Both the position numbers and the translations under genes were made by a program. A stretch of DNA of 64,000 nt from Thalassia testudinum (lineage: Eukaryota > Streptophyta > Magnoliopsida > Alismatales > Hydrocharitaceae). The stretch is taken from assembly GCA_037157565.1 (NCBI GenBank), contig JAZHRO010000014.1, positions 75,484,001-75,548,000 on the forward strand, in the 5' to 3' direction. Shown in pieces: positions 12,970 through 24,506 of the stretch (position 1 is its first letter; every line of letters starts with the position of its first letter). The notes beneath the pieces were generated by a model that saw only the letters and a list, made by a program, of their open reading frames with translations, was not told the DNA's origin and made no database searches.

Positions 12970-14025
12970 CTATATATATATACTTATATATACATAGTAT
13001 ATCTATATAGTTATGTATACATACATATAATATAATATATATATATATATACACATACTCATATACATATATATATATATACATATCTATATACTTATAC
13101 ATATACACATATATATATACATATATATCTAGATACATATATACTTATATACATATATATATATATCTATATAGTATTATATATATATACTTATATACAT
13201 ATATACATAGCTATATACATATATACATACATATATATATATATATATATACACCTATATATATATATATATCTATATATATCTATACATATATACTTAT
13301 ACATTTATATACATACATATGTACATATATTTTCACGTTATTTATTATACGCTGTATCGCGGGGATATCTGCACCAGTTGCTGATATTCCCTGATACACG
13401 CGTACAAAAAAGCGTGGTCCCATACATCATCCATCCTCCATCCACACTCCACGCGGCACCTAGTCGTGTTGGTTAAATATCTCTAGACGTCGGCTGACTC
13501 GACATAGTGCTACACTCCATCGTCACCTCCACCCCCACCCCTTTATATATATACTACATATAAATATATATCTATAGCTACTATATCTACTTTCTATCTG
13601 ATAGCTTCCTTCTTAGTAAAAAGATAAAAAAGGTATAAAAGTGAAAAGATAATCTTTGATTTGCAGGTACCCCCGTCTTGCAAGTAGCAAGACGTGTTTT
13701 GAAACTCTGTTTTGGCTAAAAGCCAAGGACACAATTTTGAGGGTGTGCCTCAAGAACAAGGATTACCAAAAAAAAAAACCTAAATAAGAAAAATACCAAA
13801 AACAGAATAAACGAACGGAAGAGACGCGTTTTAAGGAAAACGTAGAAACTCGACTTGAACCCCACTTCCCTGAGTTCGACCCTGGGCTTAAAAGTGACAA
13901 GATAAAATCAATTAGGCCAGGTTAAAAATTTTGTAAAGAGATGGTTAGGTCTGAATTAGGTTAACCACTATACACATTTCAACGGTAAAAATATCATATT
14001 AACAACCTATCCGGGCCGACCATCA
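11599..14025 (+). repeat. Element A 5' LTR
   Basis: 2427 bp. TATA-like TATAAG at 12009-12014 follows a U3 of about 410 bp. Downstream come CAG triplet runs (about 12264-12302), a CT microsatellite (about 12795-12828), CA repeats, and a TA-rich array (about 12895-13330). Five AGACGTC-type motifs lie at 12593-12660. The tip TGTTT (11599-11603) can pair with AAACA (11612-11616). Open frames inside it, including a 258-codon Pro/Ser-rich one, are repeated in the other LTR and look compositional. Confidence 0.93.
12895..13330. repeat. TA-rich simple-sequence array in LTR A
   Basis: About 435 bp of (TA)n mixed with TACATA and TATCTA units. The copy in the 3' LTR (about 24160-24590) differs mainly in the length of the TA runs, as expected for slippage since insertion. 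Confidence 0.9.
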
Positions 14026-14034
14026 TAACTTTTC

Positions 14035-14052
14035 TGGCGCCGTTGCCGGGGA
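14035..14052 (+). other. Primer-binding site, tRNA-Asp, intact
   Basis: TGGCGCCGTTGCCGGGGA is an exact complement to the 3' end of plant tRNA-Asp(GUC). It lies nine bases after the LTR end. It sets the start of minus-strand DNA synthesis and is typical of Athila/Tat elements. Confidence 0.93.
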
Positions 14053-15432
14053 GGTGCGCTTTCGAGTAAGTTTCTATCCAATTCCTTTAAATTTGTCTCT
14101 TCTCTCTTCACGGGTATTGTTGTTTTTGGTGTGCAGGTGAACCTGGTGGAAGGAGAAGAAGGCTGACGAAGTCGAGGACGTGAGCAGATCCAAGGCGGGA
14201 ACGAGAGCGTGAAGACGCCGACATTGCATTGGAGCTTCGCACACGTTGCCGAACAAGTAGGTTTTCTTTTCTCATCAAATTAGTGTTAACTTGCCACCAC
14301 AAAAATAAAAAAAAAAATTTTAAAACTAAAAACTAGAAAAACTTTTTGGGATTTCTTGAGGGCAAGTGGATTAAAATTCACTTGATTGATTGGTTGTCTT
14401 CACTCCCACTGCCCCGGATTTCCCACCTTACTTCGCATAGCGAAAATCCGAGAATCTTCATTCTTAGATTTTTCGCCGTGGGAAGTATTCTTTGAGGCAA
14501 AGAAAAAGATTGCTTGTATCCCTCTTTTGCCTCACTTATCTTTAATTCAGGATCACATTTTTGGTGGGGAGACTTGGAATTGAGTTGATTCCAACCCCAC
14601 CACGACTTTTCAAATTTGCCTGTGATTCGATCCTGAATACTTCAACCCCAAAAATTTTATTTTCTTTATCTTTTGGTTGAAGCCTTGTGTGTGGAAATCA
14701 TTTCTGGTGATTGGGAGCGCTTGAATTGAAGTGCTTTGGCTCCCTGTCACATTGATATAAAATTGATTCGTGCATCCACACTTAGAAATCTCCATTTAGG
14801 GTAGCCCATTGCATTTTAGCATGCATTAACTAACTGATAATTGAAGAAGGGTTTCTTGGGTTTTAGAAGGAAAACCTGTATTTTTGCAAAAAACCCAGAG
14901 ATTGGTTGAATTGGTAATTCAGCAAAACCCTAAAATTCATACTACTTAAGGCTGAACTCTAAAAACCATTCGCCAATAAAAACTTCAATTCGGGGAGATT
15001 TCCCCGTTGCATGCTTGTTCTTACACACTCTTAAAATCAATCACTTGGGCATTACCCGTAAACAACGCCCTTCACATTCCAAAAGCACTTGACCCTAAGC
15101 CTCTAATTAAAACTGGTAGTAACTTGACCCTTACTGAGGATTGGAGGTCTAACTACCTGTGTGTAGCGACTACGTGCTGGTGAGAGTTCCCGCGTGCTAT
15201 CGGGTGTCTAAGACTGGGGCAAACGGCCTTTCAATCTGGCCCGGTGGTTCCGCGGTGCTCGCATTCGGTTCCGTAATTCGTGATAGTAGGTAACTTAGAT
15301 CTTTAGGTCTAAGGGCACACTGTAGAGGTTAGGAACTTGACTGTATTGATTTGTAATCAAGTGTACCTTTGCGGCGTCATTTCTCTCATCCCTATTCCCT
15401 TCTCATCTCCCCAATTCTTCCTGCGGTAGTGC
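14053..15432 (+). other. Untranslated leader of element A
   Basis: Non-coding, about 1.4 kb. A pyrimidine stretch followed by gtgtgcag|gtgaac at about 14125-14145 resembles a 3' splice site, and similar sites follow the PBS in K (about 57390) and N (about 60230). The leader ends at gcatgtttgggaggag, which includes the gag start and recurs in element N at 61081. Confidence 0.6.
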
Positions 15433-16767
15433 ATGTTTGGGAGGAGGTCACAAAACCCTGAACTATTTGAATTGACTGATAAATCTAGAAAACAAGTCGA
15501 ATCGTCCTCCTCCTCCACAAACATGGCTGCACGCCCACCCCCAAATCCCGAGGGAGGAAACCGCCCTCAGAACCCACCAGGTGGTGGAGCCTTAGATCCC
15601 ATAACCCGCCTCCAAGCCCAAATGGAAATGTATAATGAGCAAATCGAAGCCATTCGGGAAACATTGGAGGAAATGCAGAACCCTCCCGAACGGGAGGAGC
15701 CTAGGTCTCTTAGCTCTTATCAAAATCCCGCTGCTACAGAGACCATAGGACAAATTCGGGTCCCCATGGGCGGGGACGACTTTGAATTAAAACCAAATAT
15801 AATTGGCCTAATCAATTTTCACTTTCATGGTCTTGCAAGTGAAGACCCATTTCTCCACTTGGAAGACCTAACCCGACTTGCTGAAACTGTTAAACCAAGA
15901 AATGTCGGGTTATCTATAGTCCTCATGAAGATGTTCCCGTTTTCATTACGGGATAAAGCGTCGCAATGGTTACGCACCCTTGGGAGAACCATCCACTCGT
16001 GGGAAGAGATGCGAACAGCGTTTCTCAAGAAGTTCTTCCCAATCGGGCGGACCAATGCGCTTCGCCGTGCTATCACTTCATTTACGCAACAAAACGGCGA
16101 ACAATTTCATGAGGCATGGGAGAGGTATAACGACCTCCTCAGGAAGTGTCCGCACCACGGTCTGCCTAAGTGGCATATAGCCCAGATTTTCTACTATGGG
16201 CTAAATGAGACTTTGAAGCAGATTGCAGACGCTTCCTGCGGAGGGAACTTTATGAATAAAGACGAGAATGGAGCATTCGAGCTGTTTGAAAATATGAGTG
16301 AAAACTTGATGAACAATGCTTCCATTGTCGCCTTTAATCGTACCAGCCAGCCCCGAAATGTCCACGAAGTTGACATGGGACCCTCCCATTCATCCACTGA
16401 TCTAAGCCTTATTGCACAAAAACTGGATGAAGTCTCCGTCGTGCACAAGAAGCTGGACGAGCTTCTGGCCAACCCCGCTCGATCTATGGCAAACACCACC
16501 TCTTCACCACTTCGTCACAATCCAAGTTCTTCTAATACCAGGCTTATCCCAAGAAACCCCGTTAGACCTTCCTTACCGAGTGTCGCGCCAAGCGACTCGG
16601 TAAGTCATGTGGAACTGGCTTCTGCGAGCCAGTATTTCGACACGGAGGACCAAGCCTCCGTGGGCTCGGACGCATATCTACATGCGGACGCGTCTACTGG
16701 CATAGAAGATGCTTGCGCCCTGGGGAACAACCCGTTCTCTACCACTTATAACCCCGGGGTGGCGTAA
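15433..16767 (+). CDS. Gag polyprotein of element A
   Basis: 444 residues. It forms the particle that packages element RNA. The N-terminal 90 residues are low-complexity and Pro/Gly-rich. The retrotransposon Gag core spans about residues 130-270 (motifs DPFLHLEDL, FPFSLRDKASQWL, FFPIGRTNALRRAI, CPHHGLPKW). No CCHC zinc knuckle is visible. The C-terminal part is Ser/Pro-rich with a predicted helical segment near residues 315-345. The start follows the PBS leader and is the first long in-frame ATG. The frame stops at TAA 16765-16767 just after NPGVA. The homologous residues of the family continue in the +1 frame (PGWRNHPNF), so Gag ends at a frame change in the C4G4 run at 16752-16759. The overlap with pol is 59 nt. 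Confidence 0.9.
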   Translation: MFGRRSQNPELFELTDKSRKQVESSSSSTNMAARPPPNPEGGNRPQNPPGGGALDPITRLQAQMEMYNEQIEAIRETLEEMQNPPEREEPRSLSSYQNPAATETIGQIRVPMGGDDFELKPNIIGLINFHFHGLASEDPFLHLEDLTRLAETVKPRNVGLSIVLMKMFPFSLRDKASQWLRTLGRTIHSWEEMRTAFLKKFFPIGRTNALRRAITSFTQQNGEQFHEAWERYNDLLRKCPHHGLPKWHIAQIFYYGLNETLKQIADASCGGNFMNKDENGAFELFENMSENLMNNASIVAFNRTSQPRNVHEVDMGPSHSSTDLSLIAQKLDEVSVVHKKLDELLANPARSMANTTSSPLRHNPSSSNTRLIPRNPVRPSLPSVAPSDSVSHVELASASQYFDTEDQASVGSDAYLHADASTGIEDACALGNNPFSTTYNPGVA

Positions 16768-19700
16768 TCATCCGAACTTTGCATGGTCCAACAACCCGCA
16801 GCGCCAAAACCCCGCGGGTGGACCAATGCGACCGTCCGCACCCGTCATCCCAAGGGTCCAATTTAATCCTATGGCAAATCCGCCATCAGGCCCTTGCTTA
16901 CCACAAACTGAACACGCATCAAGCCCTCTTGACAAATTGATGCGAATGATGACGGAAATGTCAAAGCGCCATGAAGAGAACATGACCTCTCTTCAGCACC
17001 AATTGGCGCAGCAGAATGCCGAGATCAGTCAACTACGCATGGCGACTCGATCTCAGGGCACTCTTCCCGCCCAACCTGTTCCAAACCCGCGAAATTTCGT
17101 GCCCCGTGGTTCTCAACCACAGGTACGACCTTCTCAGGGACAGGTTAATCAAGTTCTGCAAGCTCCGAGCATTCCACCGGGATTTCAGGCTAATCCTGCT
17201 GCAGCACCACACTCTTATATCCCCATTGCAAACCCTCCTCCACCGTATGATCCCACTGGACCCGCATCGTCCAATGCTATCACTACGAGGAGCGGTAAGC
17301 AGACCGTCGATCCGCCTCGACCTGATCCTGGCCCATCTTCTTCATCACCCTCTCATTCGGGATGCATACCGCATTCGCGAGAGGATGATGCACCAAAACT
17401 TGTGCCAGAATCAGTCCCATTCCCTGAGGCTCTACTAAGGGAGCCAAAAGGCAAAAAGAAAAATACGCAGGCCTTTGACAACCTACGTAATTTGTTCAGG
17501 GATGTAGAAATCAAGGTACCCCTGCTCGAGGCAATCGACCACATACCTACTGTCGCTCGATTTTTCAAAGACTACACAACACCCAGACGACAGTCAAAGA
17601 GGACTAAGAATCCGGTGGTTCTCTCGCCTCATGCGAGTTGTGCTATACTGTCAAACTTACCACCGAAGCAGAAAGATCCGGGCACACCACTGATTTCCTG
17701 TAGCATCCAAGGCTGCAGTTTTAACCGTGCCTTGCTTGATCTAGGATCTTCCATCAATCTCATACCGACCATCATGCTCAAAAAATTTTCCTTGGGAAAT
17801 CTGAAACCCACCCCTGTCACGTTACAGTTGGCAGATCGTTCTGTCAAAATCCCGAAGGGTGTGGTGGAAGACGTGGTGGTTAGGGTCAACAGTCTCTGTT
17901 TTCCTGTTGACTTTCTTGTTTTAGATATGGAAGTTCCTAGTTCACTTTCTGATTGTCCGATCATCCTCGGTCGACCTTTCTTGGCCACAGCCCGCGCCCA
18001 CATCGACTGCGAGTCGGGCTGTATTGAGATTGCCGTTGGATCTGAGAAGCTCAAGCTTAACATATTCAAGGCAGCCAAGAACTTTGATTGCGATTGCATT
18101 GAGGATGACACGTCTGACGAGGATATGGCCGTCAGCGCGTGTATCGGACTAATTGGGACCTATTCGGACTGCTGCGGATTACCTATAAACACTGATAACT
18201 GCCTGACCAACGCATACTGTGACGTTCCCCAATCCCTCCCTTGTCCAGTACCTTCTCCTGGCCAGACTTCTGACGAGGTTTTCTCCGCTTCCCATACCTC
18301 GTGGTCTGAGTCATATCCGGGCTACTCACTGTCGGTCCATACTCATGAAGACCGAATTGCCCTTTCTTCCCCGCCAAATCAGGCGGATTTACAAATCCAC
18401 ACTGGGACCTTGAGCCCATATACTTCTCACTGGGGCTATTCATTTTTGGATCCATCTATCCAAGAAGCCCCTCTTCTTGGCCAATCTGAAGGCCAGTTTC
18501 TTCCTCCTAACTTGTTCTCCTACCCGTCTGGGACACTCTCGTCCCAAGAAATGCCAGATCCTTCCCCATCTACTCCCGAGCTAAAAGTGCTGCCTAATAC
18601 ACTCAAGTATGTTTTCCTGGGACCAAATGAAACGCTCCCTGTAATCATCAGTTCAAAATTAACCATGGAGCAGGAGTGCAAACTAACTAAGGTCCTCCTA
18701 GAACACAAGGCAGCTATTGGGTGGTCCTTATCAGACTTATCTGGTATTAGTCCCTCCTTCTGTACTCATCGTATATATACGGAGGAGGAGGCTCGACCTT
18801 CTCGCGAGATGCAGCGACGTCTCAACCCTAACATGCGGGAGGTCGTTAAGAATGAAATCATTAAGTGGCTGGATGCGGGTATAATCTACCCGATCAGCGA
18901 TAGCCCCTGGGTGAGTCCGATTCACGTTGTGCCCAAAAAGGCAGGACTCACCATCTGTGTCAATGACAGGGGCGAATCCATCCCTACACGCACTCCTACA
19001 TCTTGGAGAGTGTGTGTAGATTATAGGAAACTCAATGCTGCAACCAAGAAAGATCACTTCCCGCTACCATTTATTGACCAAATCCTAGAGCGGTTAGCGG
19101 GAAATAAATTTTTCTGCTTCCTGGATGGATTCTCAGGATATAACCAGGTGGCAATAGACCCCCGAGACCAAGAGAAAACCACTTTTACCTGCCCTTTCGG
19201 CACCTTCACCTTTAGAAGGATGCCGTTCGGACTTTGTAACGCGCCAGCAACTTTCCAGAGATGCATGCTGGCGATATTTCATGACATGGTGGGTGACTTT
19301 CTCGAGGTCTTCATGGATGACTTTTCAGTCTTTGGACCATCTTTCGACGAATGTCTTGCCAACCTGACTCGCATCCTTAGGAGATGTATTGATGTAAACC
19401 TCGTGCTTTCCTGGGAAAAAAGTCATTTTATGGTGCACGAGGGAATTGTTCTTGGACATATCATCTCCGATAGGGGTATCGAGGTTGACAGAGCTAAGCT
19501 CGATATCATTGCTGATTTACCTGTGCCTGGTTCTGTCAAACAAATCCGCTCCTTCTTGGGACACGTCGGTTTCTATAGGAGATTCATCAAAGACTTCTCC
19601 AAAATTTCTCGACCCTTAACTCATCTCCTATCAACCGACGTGCCCTTCGACATGGGCCCTGACTGTATACAAGCATTCACGCAGCTGCGTAATGCTGTCA

Positions 19701-21475
19701 CCAAGGCCCCTGTTCTCCAGCCGCCTGATTGGTCCCTCAACTTTGAACTTATGTGTGACGCTTCAGACCTTGCAGTCGGAGCCATCCTGGGACAAAGACG
19801 CGATAGACACCCCTTCGTGGTATACTACGCCAGTAAGACGTTGGACGAGGCCCAGCGTAATTATACTACCACTGAAAAGGAACTACTGGCAGTCGTCTTT
19901 GGGCTGGAAAAATTCCGTTCTTACCTTCTGGGCTCTCACGTTATTGTTTTCACTGATCACGCGGCCATTCGCCATCTCATGCACAAGAAGGATGCCAAGC
20001 CTAGACTGATTCGTTGGATCCTTCTGCTCCAGGAATTTGACATTGAGATTCGTGATAAGGTCGGAGCCCAGAATGTTGTGGCTGATCACCTTTCCAGACT
20101 GGACCCTGACCATATTGGACTTACTCTGCCAATTAATGAAGTTTTTCCTGATGAGCACCTATTGGCAATAAATGTGGCAAGTGGACCGTGGTATGCCGAC
20201 ATTGCCAATTACCTTGCTTCTGGATCTCTTCCACGTGGCTGGCCTAAAAACCAGCGCGAGCGTCTCATGGCAGAAGCAAAGTATTATTTCTGGGATAATC
20301 CACTTCTTTTTCGGATAGGTGCTGATCAAATCATCCGTCGCTGTATTCCTGACAGTGAGTTCCCCAGTGTGCTATCCTTCTGCCACGATCAGGCCTGTGG
20401 AGGCCATTTCTCTGGGAGGAAAACTGCAGCCAAGGTGTTGCAGTGCGGTTTCTTTTGGCCCTCCCTTCACCAGGACGCGCACACTTATGCCAAACATTGC
20501 ACTAGGTGCCAGTCATTAGGGTCGATGGCACGTCGTGACATGATGCCCTTGCAACACATCCTAGCTGCGGAAATCTTCGACATCTGGGGAATTGACTTCA
20601 TGGGTCCCTTTCCTCCATCCAACGACTTCGAATTCATCCTCGTGGCCGTCGACTATGTTTCAAAATGGATCGAGGCTATTCCCGCGCGCCGTGCTGACCA
20701 TGTTATCTCCACCCGATTCGTCAAAGACCATATCTTTGCGCGTTTTGGGATCCCTCGGGCCATTATCTCGGATGGAGGAAGCCACTTTACCCATGCTTCT
20801 TTTCGGGCACTTCTGAGGAGGTACGGAGTCCACCATCGTATCGCATCCCCGTATCATCCTCAGACGAACGGCCAGGCGGAAGTGTCGAACCGGCAAATCA
20901 AGCAGATTCTCCAGAAAACGGTTCGGCCTGACCGTAAGGACTGGTCCGACAAGCTGACCTACGCACTTTGGGCGTATCGGACCGCCTTCAAGGCCCCCCT
21001 TGGTATGTCTCCATATAGAATCGTTTACGGGAAGCCTTGTCATTTACTTGTAGAGTTGGAGCACCGCGCTTATTGGGCGGTTCGCCAATGTAACCTCGAC
21101 CCAGACTTGTGTGAACGAGAAAGCAAACTCCAACTCCAAGAGCTGGAAGAGCTCCGTCGTGAAGCCTATGATTCTGCTCTAACCTTTAAACAACGCACTA
21201 AGGCTTTTCACGACAGCCATGTTCGGCGGAAGGAATTTGAGCCATCTCAGCAAGTTTGGCTCTATAATGCCCGACTCAAATTCTTTCCTGGGAAATTAAA
21301 GTCCAAATGGACTGGTCCTTTTCTGGTCTCAAGACCATTCCCCAATGGGGCCGTCGAAATCGAAGATCCCAAATCTGGGCGTAAATTTACGGTCAACGGG
21401 CAACGTTTGAAACCCTATCTGACTCATGAACCTGCCCCCGTTGGAGAAACCGTTGCCCTGCTGGAGGGTAACTAA
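16709..21475 (+). CDS. Pol polyprotein of element A (PR-RT-RH-IN)
   Basis: 1588 codons, uninterrupted. Residues 1-20 overlap gag in another frame. Homology to other Athila proteins starts at about residue 16, so translation probably enters by frameshift from gag rather than at the 16709 ATG. The order is: aspartic protease with LLDLGSSINLIP near residue 342; reverse transcriptase about 765-960 with FMDDFSVFG near 867; RNase H with CDASDLAVGA near 1015; integrase with an HHCC zinc finger near 1224-1265; DDE residues in WGIDFMGPF (about 1293), ISDGGSHF (about 1353) and NGQAE (about 1386). No chromodomain follows, as expected for Athila. All catalytic motifs I can check are present, so the enzyme could be active. 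Envelope-like coding sequence, found in some Athila elements, is absent. Confidence 0.93.
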   Translation: MLAPWGTTRSLPLITPGWRNHPNFAWSNNPQRQNPAGGPMRPSAPVIPRVQFNPMANPPSGPCLPQTEHASSPLDKLMRMMTEMSKRHEENMTSLQHQLAQQNAEISQLRMATRSQGTLPAQPVPNPRNFVPRGSQPQVRPSQGQVNQVLQAPSIPPGFQANPAAAPHSYIPIANPPPPYDPTGPASSNAITTRSGKQTVDPPRPDPGPSSSSPSHSGCIPHSREDDAPKLVPESVPFPEALLREPKGKKKNTQAFDNLRNLFRDVEIKVPLLEAIDHIPTVARFFKDYTTPRRQSKRTKNPVVLSPHASCAILSNLPPKQKDPGTPLISCSIQGCSFNRALLDLGSSINLIPTIMLKKFSLGNLKPTPVTLQLADRSVKIPKGVVEDVVVRVNSLCFPVDFLVLDMEVPSSLSDCPIILGRPFLATARAHIDCESGCIEIAVGSEKLKLNIFKAAKNFDCDCIEDDTSDEDMAVSACIGLIGTYSDCCGLPINTDNCLTNAYCDVPQSLPCPVPSPGQTSDEVFSASHTSWSESYPGYSLSVHTHEDRIALSSPPNQADLQIHTGTLSPYTSHWGYSFLDPSIQEAPLLGQSEGQFLPPNLFSYPSGTLSSQEMPDPSPSTPELKVLPNTLKYVFLGPNETLPVIISSKLTMEQECKLTKVLLEHKAAIGWSLSDLSGISPSFCTHRIYTEEEARPSREMQRRLNPNMREVVKNEIIKWLDAGIIYPISDSPWVSPIHVVPKKAGLTICVNDRGESIPTRTPTSWRVCVDYRKLNAATKKDHFPLPFIDQILERLAGNKFFCFLDGFSGYNQVAIDPRDQEKTTFTCPFGTFTFRRMPFGLCNAPATFQRCMLAIFHDMVGDFLEVFMDDFSVFGPSFDECLANLTRILRRCIDVNLVLSWEKSHFMVHEGIVLGHIISDRGIEVDRAKLDIIADLPVPGSVKQIRSFLGHVGFYRRFIKDFSKISRPLTHLLSTDVPFDMGPDCIQAFTQLRNAVTKAPVLQPPDWSLNFELMCDASDLAVGAILGQRRDRHPFVVYYASKTLDEAQRNYTTTEKELLAVVFGLEKFRSYLLGSHVIVFTDHAAIRHLMHKKDAKPRLIRWILLLQEFDIEIRDKVGAQNVVADHLSRLDPDHIGLTLPINEVFPDEHLLAINVASGPWYADIANYLASGSLPRGWPKNQRERLMAEAKYYFWDNPLLFRIGADQIIRRCIPDSEFPSVLSFCHDQACGGHFSGRKTAAKVLQCGFFWPSLHQDAHTYAKHCTRCQSLGSMARRDMMPLQHILAAEIFDIWGIDFMGPFPPSNDFEFILVAVDYVSKWIEAIPARRADHVISTRFVKDHIFARFGIPRAIISDGGSHFTHASFRALLRRYGVHHRIASPYHPQTNGQAEVSNRQIKQILQKTVRPDRKDWSDKLTYALWAYRTAFKAPLGMSPYRIVYGKPCHLLVELEHRAYWAVRQCNLDPDLCERESKLQLQELEELRREAYDSALTFKQRTKAFHDSHVRRKEFEPSQQVWLYNARLKFFPGKLKSKWTGPFLVSRPFPNGAVEIEDPKSGRKFTVNGQRLKPYLTHEPAPVGETVALLEGN

Positions 21476-22855
21476 TTCTTTGCCTCATTCTGAGTCCAGC
21501 TGGGGACATTAAATTCAGCGCTTGTTGGGAGGCACCCTAACAGCACTCACCATCCACCATCACTTTTCACACCTCTATCGCAATCACTTCACTTTTCTCT
21601 TCACCACCCACCATCCACCCACCCTTCCACCCTAATCTATACCCTGAACCTCAGCTCTTGTTACCCGATCTTCCATCCTTCCTCTGCCTTTCCCTGCATG
21701 CATATGAGGACATAGCATTGTTTGGCATGGGGGGGTGGATAGGCATCCATAGGATCCGGGTATGTTATGGTATTATACAGTTCCCACCTATTTATAAATA
21801 TGCAAAAAAAAATAAAATAAAATAAAATAAAATAAAATAAAATAAAATAAAATAAAAATAAATGGTGTTTAATAATGATCTTGAAGCTGAAACAAAAAGG
21901 CAATAAGTGTTTATGGATATTCAACCTCTGTTTTGAAGACTTTCCAGGCCACAAAAGCTTGATTCGCTCAGGCTCGGCTTAATTCACTTAAAGCATTGAC
22001 AAAATAGATCAAGATCTCTCCTAACTAAGGATGTATTCTTGTACCTGAGACACCAGTACAGGATCCGTTGGTTTGCTTTTTCTTGAGAGCTTAAGTAAAC
22101 TTGGTTCACACTACACATATCAGGAAAGACCAGGTGAACATAAGATCCAACCCTAGTGTTCATTAGGGAAGGTGGAGTCCTTATCTGTGTGCGCAGGTAG
22201 ACTTTTTATCCCAGGCTTTAGTCTTGTGTTTAGGAGCGACTCTTTCCACCAAAAAGAAACTCTCCCACAAAAAAAAAAAAAAAAAAAGATGTGTGTTTCA
22301 AAATGTGTTGTAAGAGATATACTGACACGTGTTTCAAAAAAAAAAAAAAAAATCAATCAGAAAAGAGATGTTTTAAAAGAGTCAGTATATCTCATAAATG
22401 TCTATATACTTTGTTTTTCGGTGAGTCACAAAAAAAAAAAAAAAAAAAATCAGAAAATGGGAGTTGAGTTTTCCGTCATCATCTTAAGGGTCAATTCGAA
22501 GACATGAGCTGAAACTGGGACCAACCTGTACTTAAAAATTCGTGAAACCCTGGGATTGAGTCTTAATCTTCATCTGGTCAGTCTTGATCCTTCACTATGC
22601 ACAAACCATAATTTCTTGAGCTCTCGAGTACGGCAAAAACCTCCTGGGTCCTGGAAATCGTACTTAAGGTTTAAATATCAAGAGTCCTGGTTAGTTGAGA
22701 GATGATCTATGTCATGTGAGACTTAAAGTACTGGTAGTCTTCTTTACAATTGGTTCTCACAATATTCGATAATAAACACACCTATATCACCTCAGAAGAA
22801 AATTTTCAGCTTAAGATCATTTCTAAATACGGTTTTGCTAGGGACTAGCAAAAGA
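21476..22855 (+). other. 3' untranslated region of element A
   Basis: Non-coding, about 1.4 kb. It contains an internal polypurine-like site (ggcatgggggggtggatagg, about 21722-21741) preceded by gaggacatagcattg, an (AAAAT)n run at about 21807-21860, three poly-A tracts (22269-22287, 22337-22352, 22431-22449) and a perfect 13-bp inverted repeat (GAGATATACTGAC 22314-22326, GTCAGTATATCTC 22381-22393). Short open frames here are compositional. Confidence 0.75.
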
Positions 22856-22871
22856 TAGGCATGGGGGTATA
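22856..22871 (+). other. Polypurine tract of element A
   Basis: aggcatgggggtata lies directly before the 3' LTR start at 22872. It is preceded by gctagggactagcaaaag, a phrase shared with elements B, C, G and O. Confidence 0.85.
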
Positions 22872-24167
22872 TGTTTGCACCTCAAAACATGCCTATAAGA
22901 ACGCCTTCTTATGCTATTTTCTAGCATTAACTATGTATATTATAATCCTGTAGTTGCATTTGTAAAAACGCTTGCATGCATGCATTTAATTGAGAGGAGA
23001 AGAGAATGGAATAAATGGCTTGCATTTTTACATTTTTTTTCAAGTGTCTCTTTGCAAAAAGTCCCCTCTCCATATTTTATTTTCATCTTTCTTTCTTCTT
23101 CCCACGGCTTTTCTCTTCTTCCCGCGGCTGCGTCCTTCCCGCGGCTGCACTCTTCCCGCAGCTGCATGCAGCAGCCATGCAGCACCTCTTCCCGTCACGT
23201 CTCCCTGCCAACGCCGCTCCCTACAGCTGCAACTAGCACGCCCTCTCCCTGCTGCAGCCAACACGCCCCTCTCCCCTCCTCTATAAGTAGCTGCAGCTTC
23301 ATCCTCGCGACGGAGCGGTGGCAGCTAGTTAAAAAAAACCCGCAGCCACCTTCCTCGCCCGTTCTCCCCTCCCATACGCCGGCCCTCCGTCGAGGAGGCA
23401 CCCGACGAGCAGGAGAACCCACTGTGGTGCTCACCACCACAGTGGGAACACCACCGCCCAGCTCTTCAACGAGCAGGTGGGCGTGGTGTTTTCTTTTCTC
23501 TTCGCCATTGCTGCCGCTTCAAGCTCCGAAGCTTGAAGCAGCAGCAGCAGCAGCAGCCCAGCGGCGACAGCAGCAGCAGCAGCACCCCCCGCCTCCTCCG
23601 CGACCTTCCCCGCAGGCGCGCAACCCTCCGCGCGCGTCTGCAGGCCCGTTCTCCGCCTCCGTCTCCGTTCTGTCCGCCTCGCAGTTGCACCCGTAGCCCG
23701 CCGCAGCGCGCACTGCAGCGGCCGGCTACGGCCTCACGCCGACCCCTGCCCCCCTCCGCGACCCTCCGCGACCACCTGCAAACCTCGTCCACGCTCGCTC
23801 CTCCGCGCCATCGCCCGCTCGTCGACTTCGCGCAGGCCTGCAGAACCCTGCGCGAAAGCGCGCCCACACCCGCCGTCTTCAGACGTCCGCCTCCGCCTTC
23901 AGACGACGCGCGTCAGACGTCCGCCGCCGCGAGCAGACGTCTTAACTCGCTGCCATCGTCCGCGCTCGCGATCTCTCCCGCCCGCTCTTTCTCTCTCTGG
24001 CGCTCTCTCTCTCTCCGCGATCTCTTCCGCCCGCTCCCTCTCTGTCTTCCGCTCTCTCTCTCTCACGTATTCTCTATCTCTCTCTCTCTCTCTCTCTTTT
24101 TTCACTTACAGCAACACACACACACCCATTCACTGACACACACACTCACACACTAATAGTAACTTAT

Positions 24168-24213
<46 letters not shown>

Positions 24214-24466
24214 CTATATATATATACTTATATATACATAGTATATCTATATAGTTATGTATACATACATATAATATAATATATATATATATATACACAT
24301 ACTCATATACATATATATATATATACATATCTATATACTTATACATATACACATATATATATACATATATATCTAGATACATATATACTTATATACATAT
24401 ATATATATATCTATATAGTATTATATATATATACTTATATACATATATACATAGCTATATACATAT

Positions 24467-24506
<40 letters not shown>

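Noticed and set aside
12860..13138. Tyr/Ile-rich open frame on the minus strand
   Set aside because: It is a translation of the TA-rich simple repeat.
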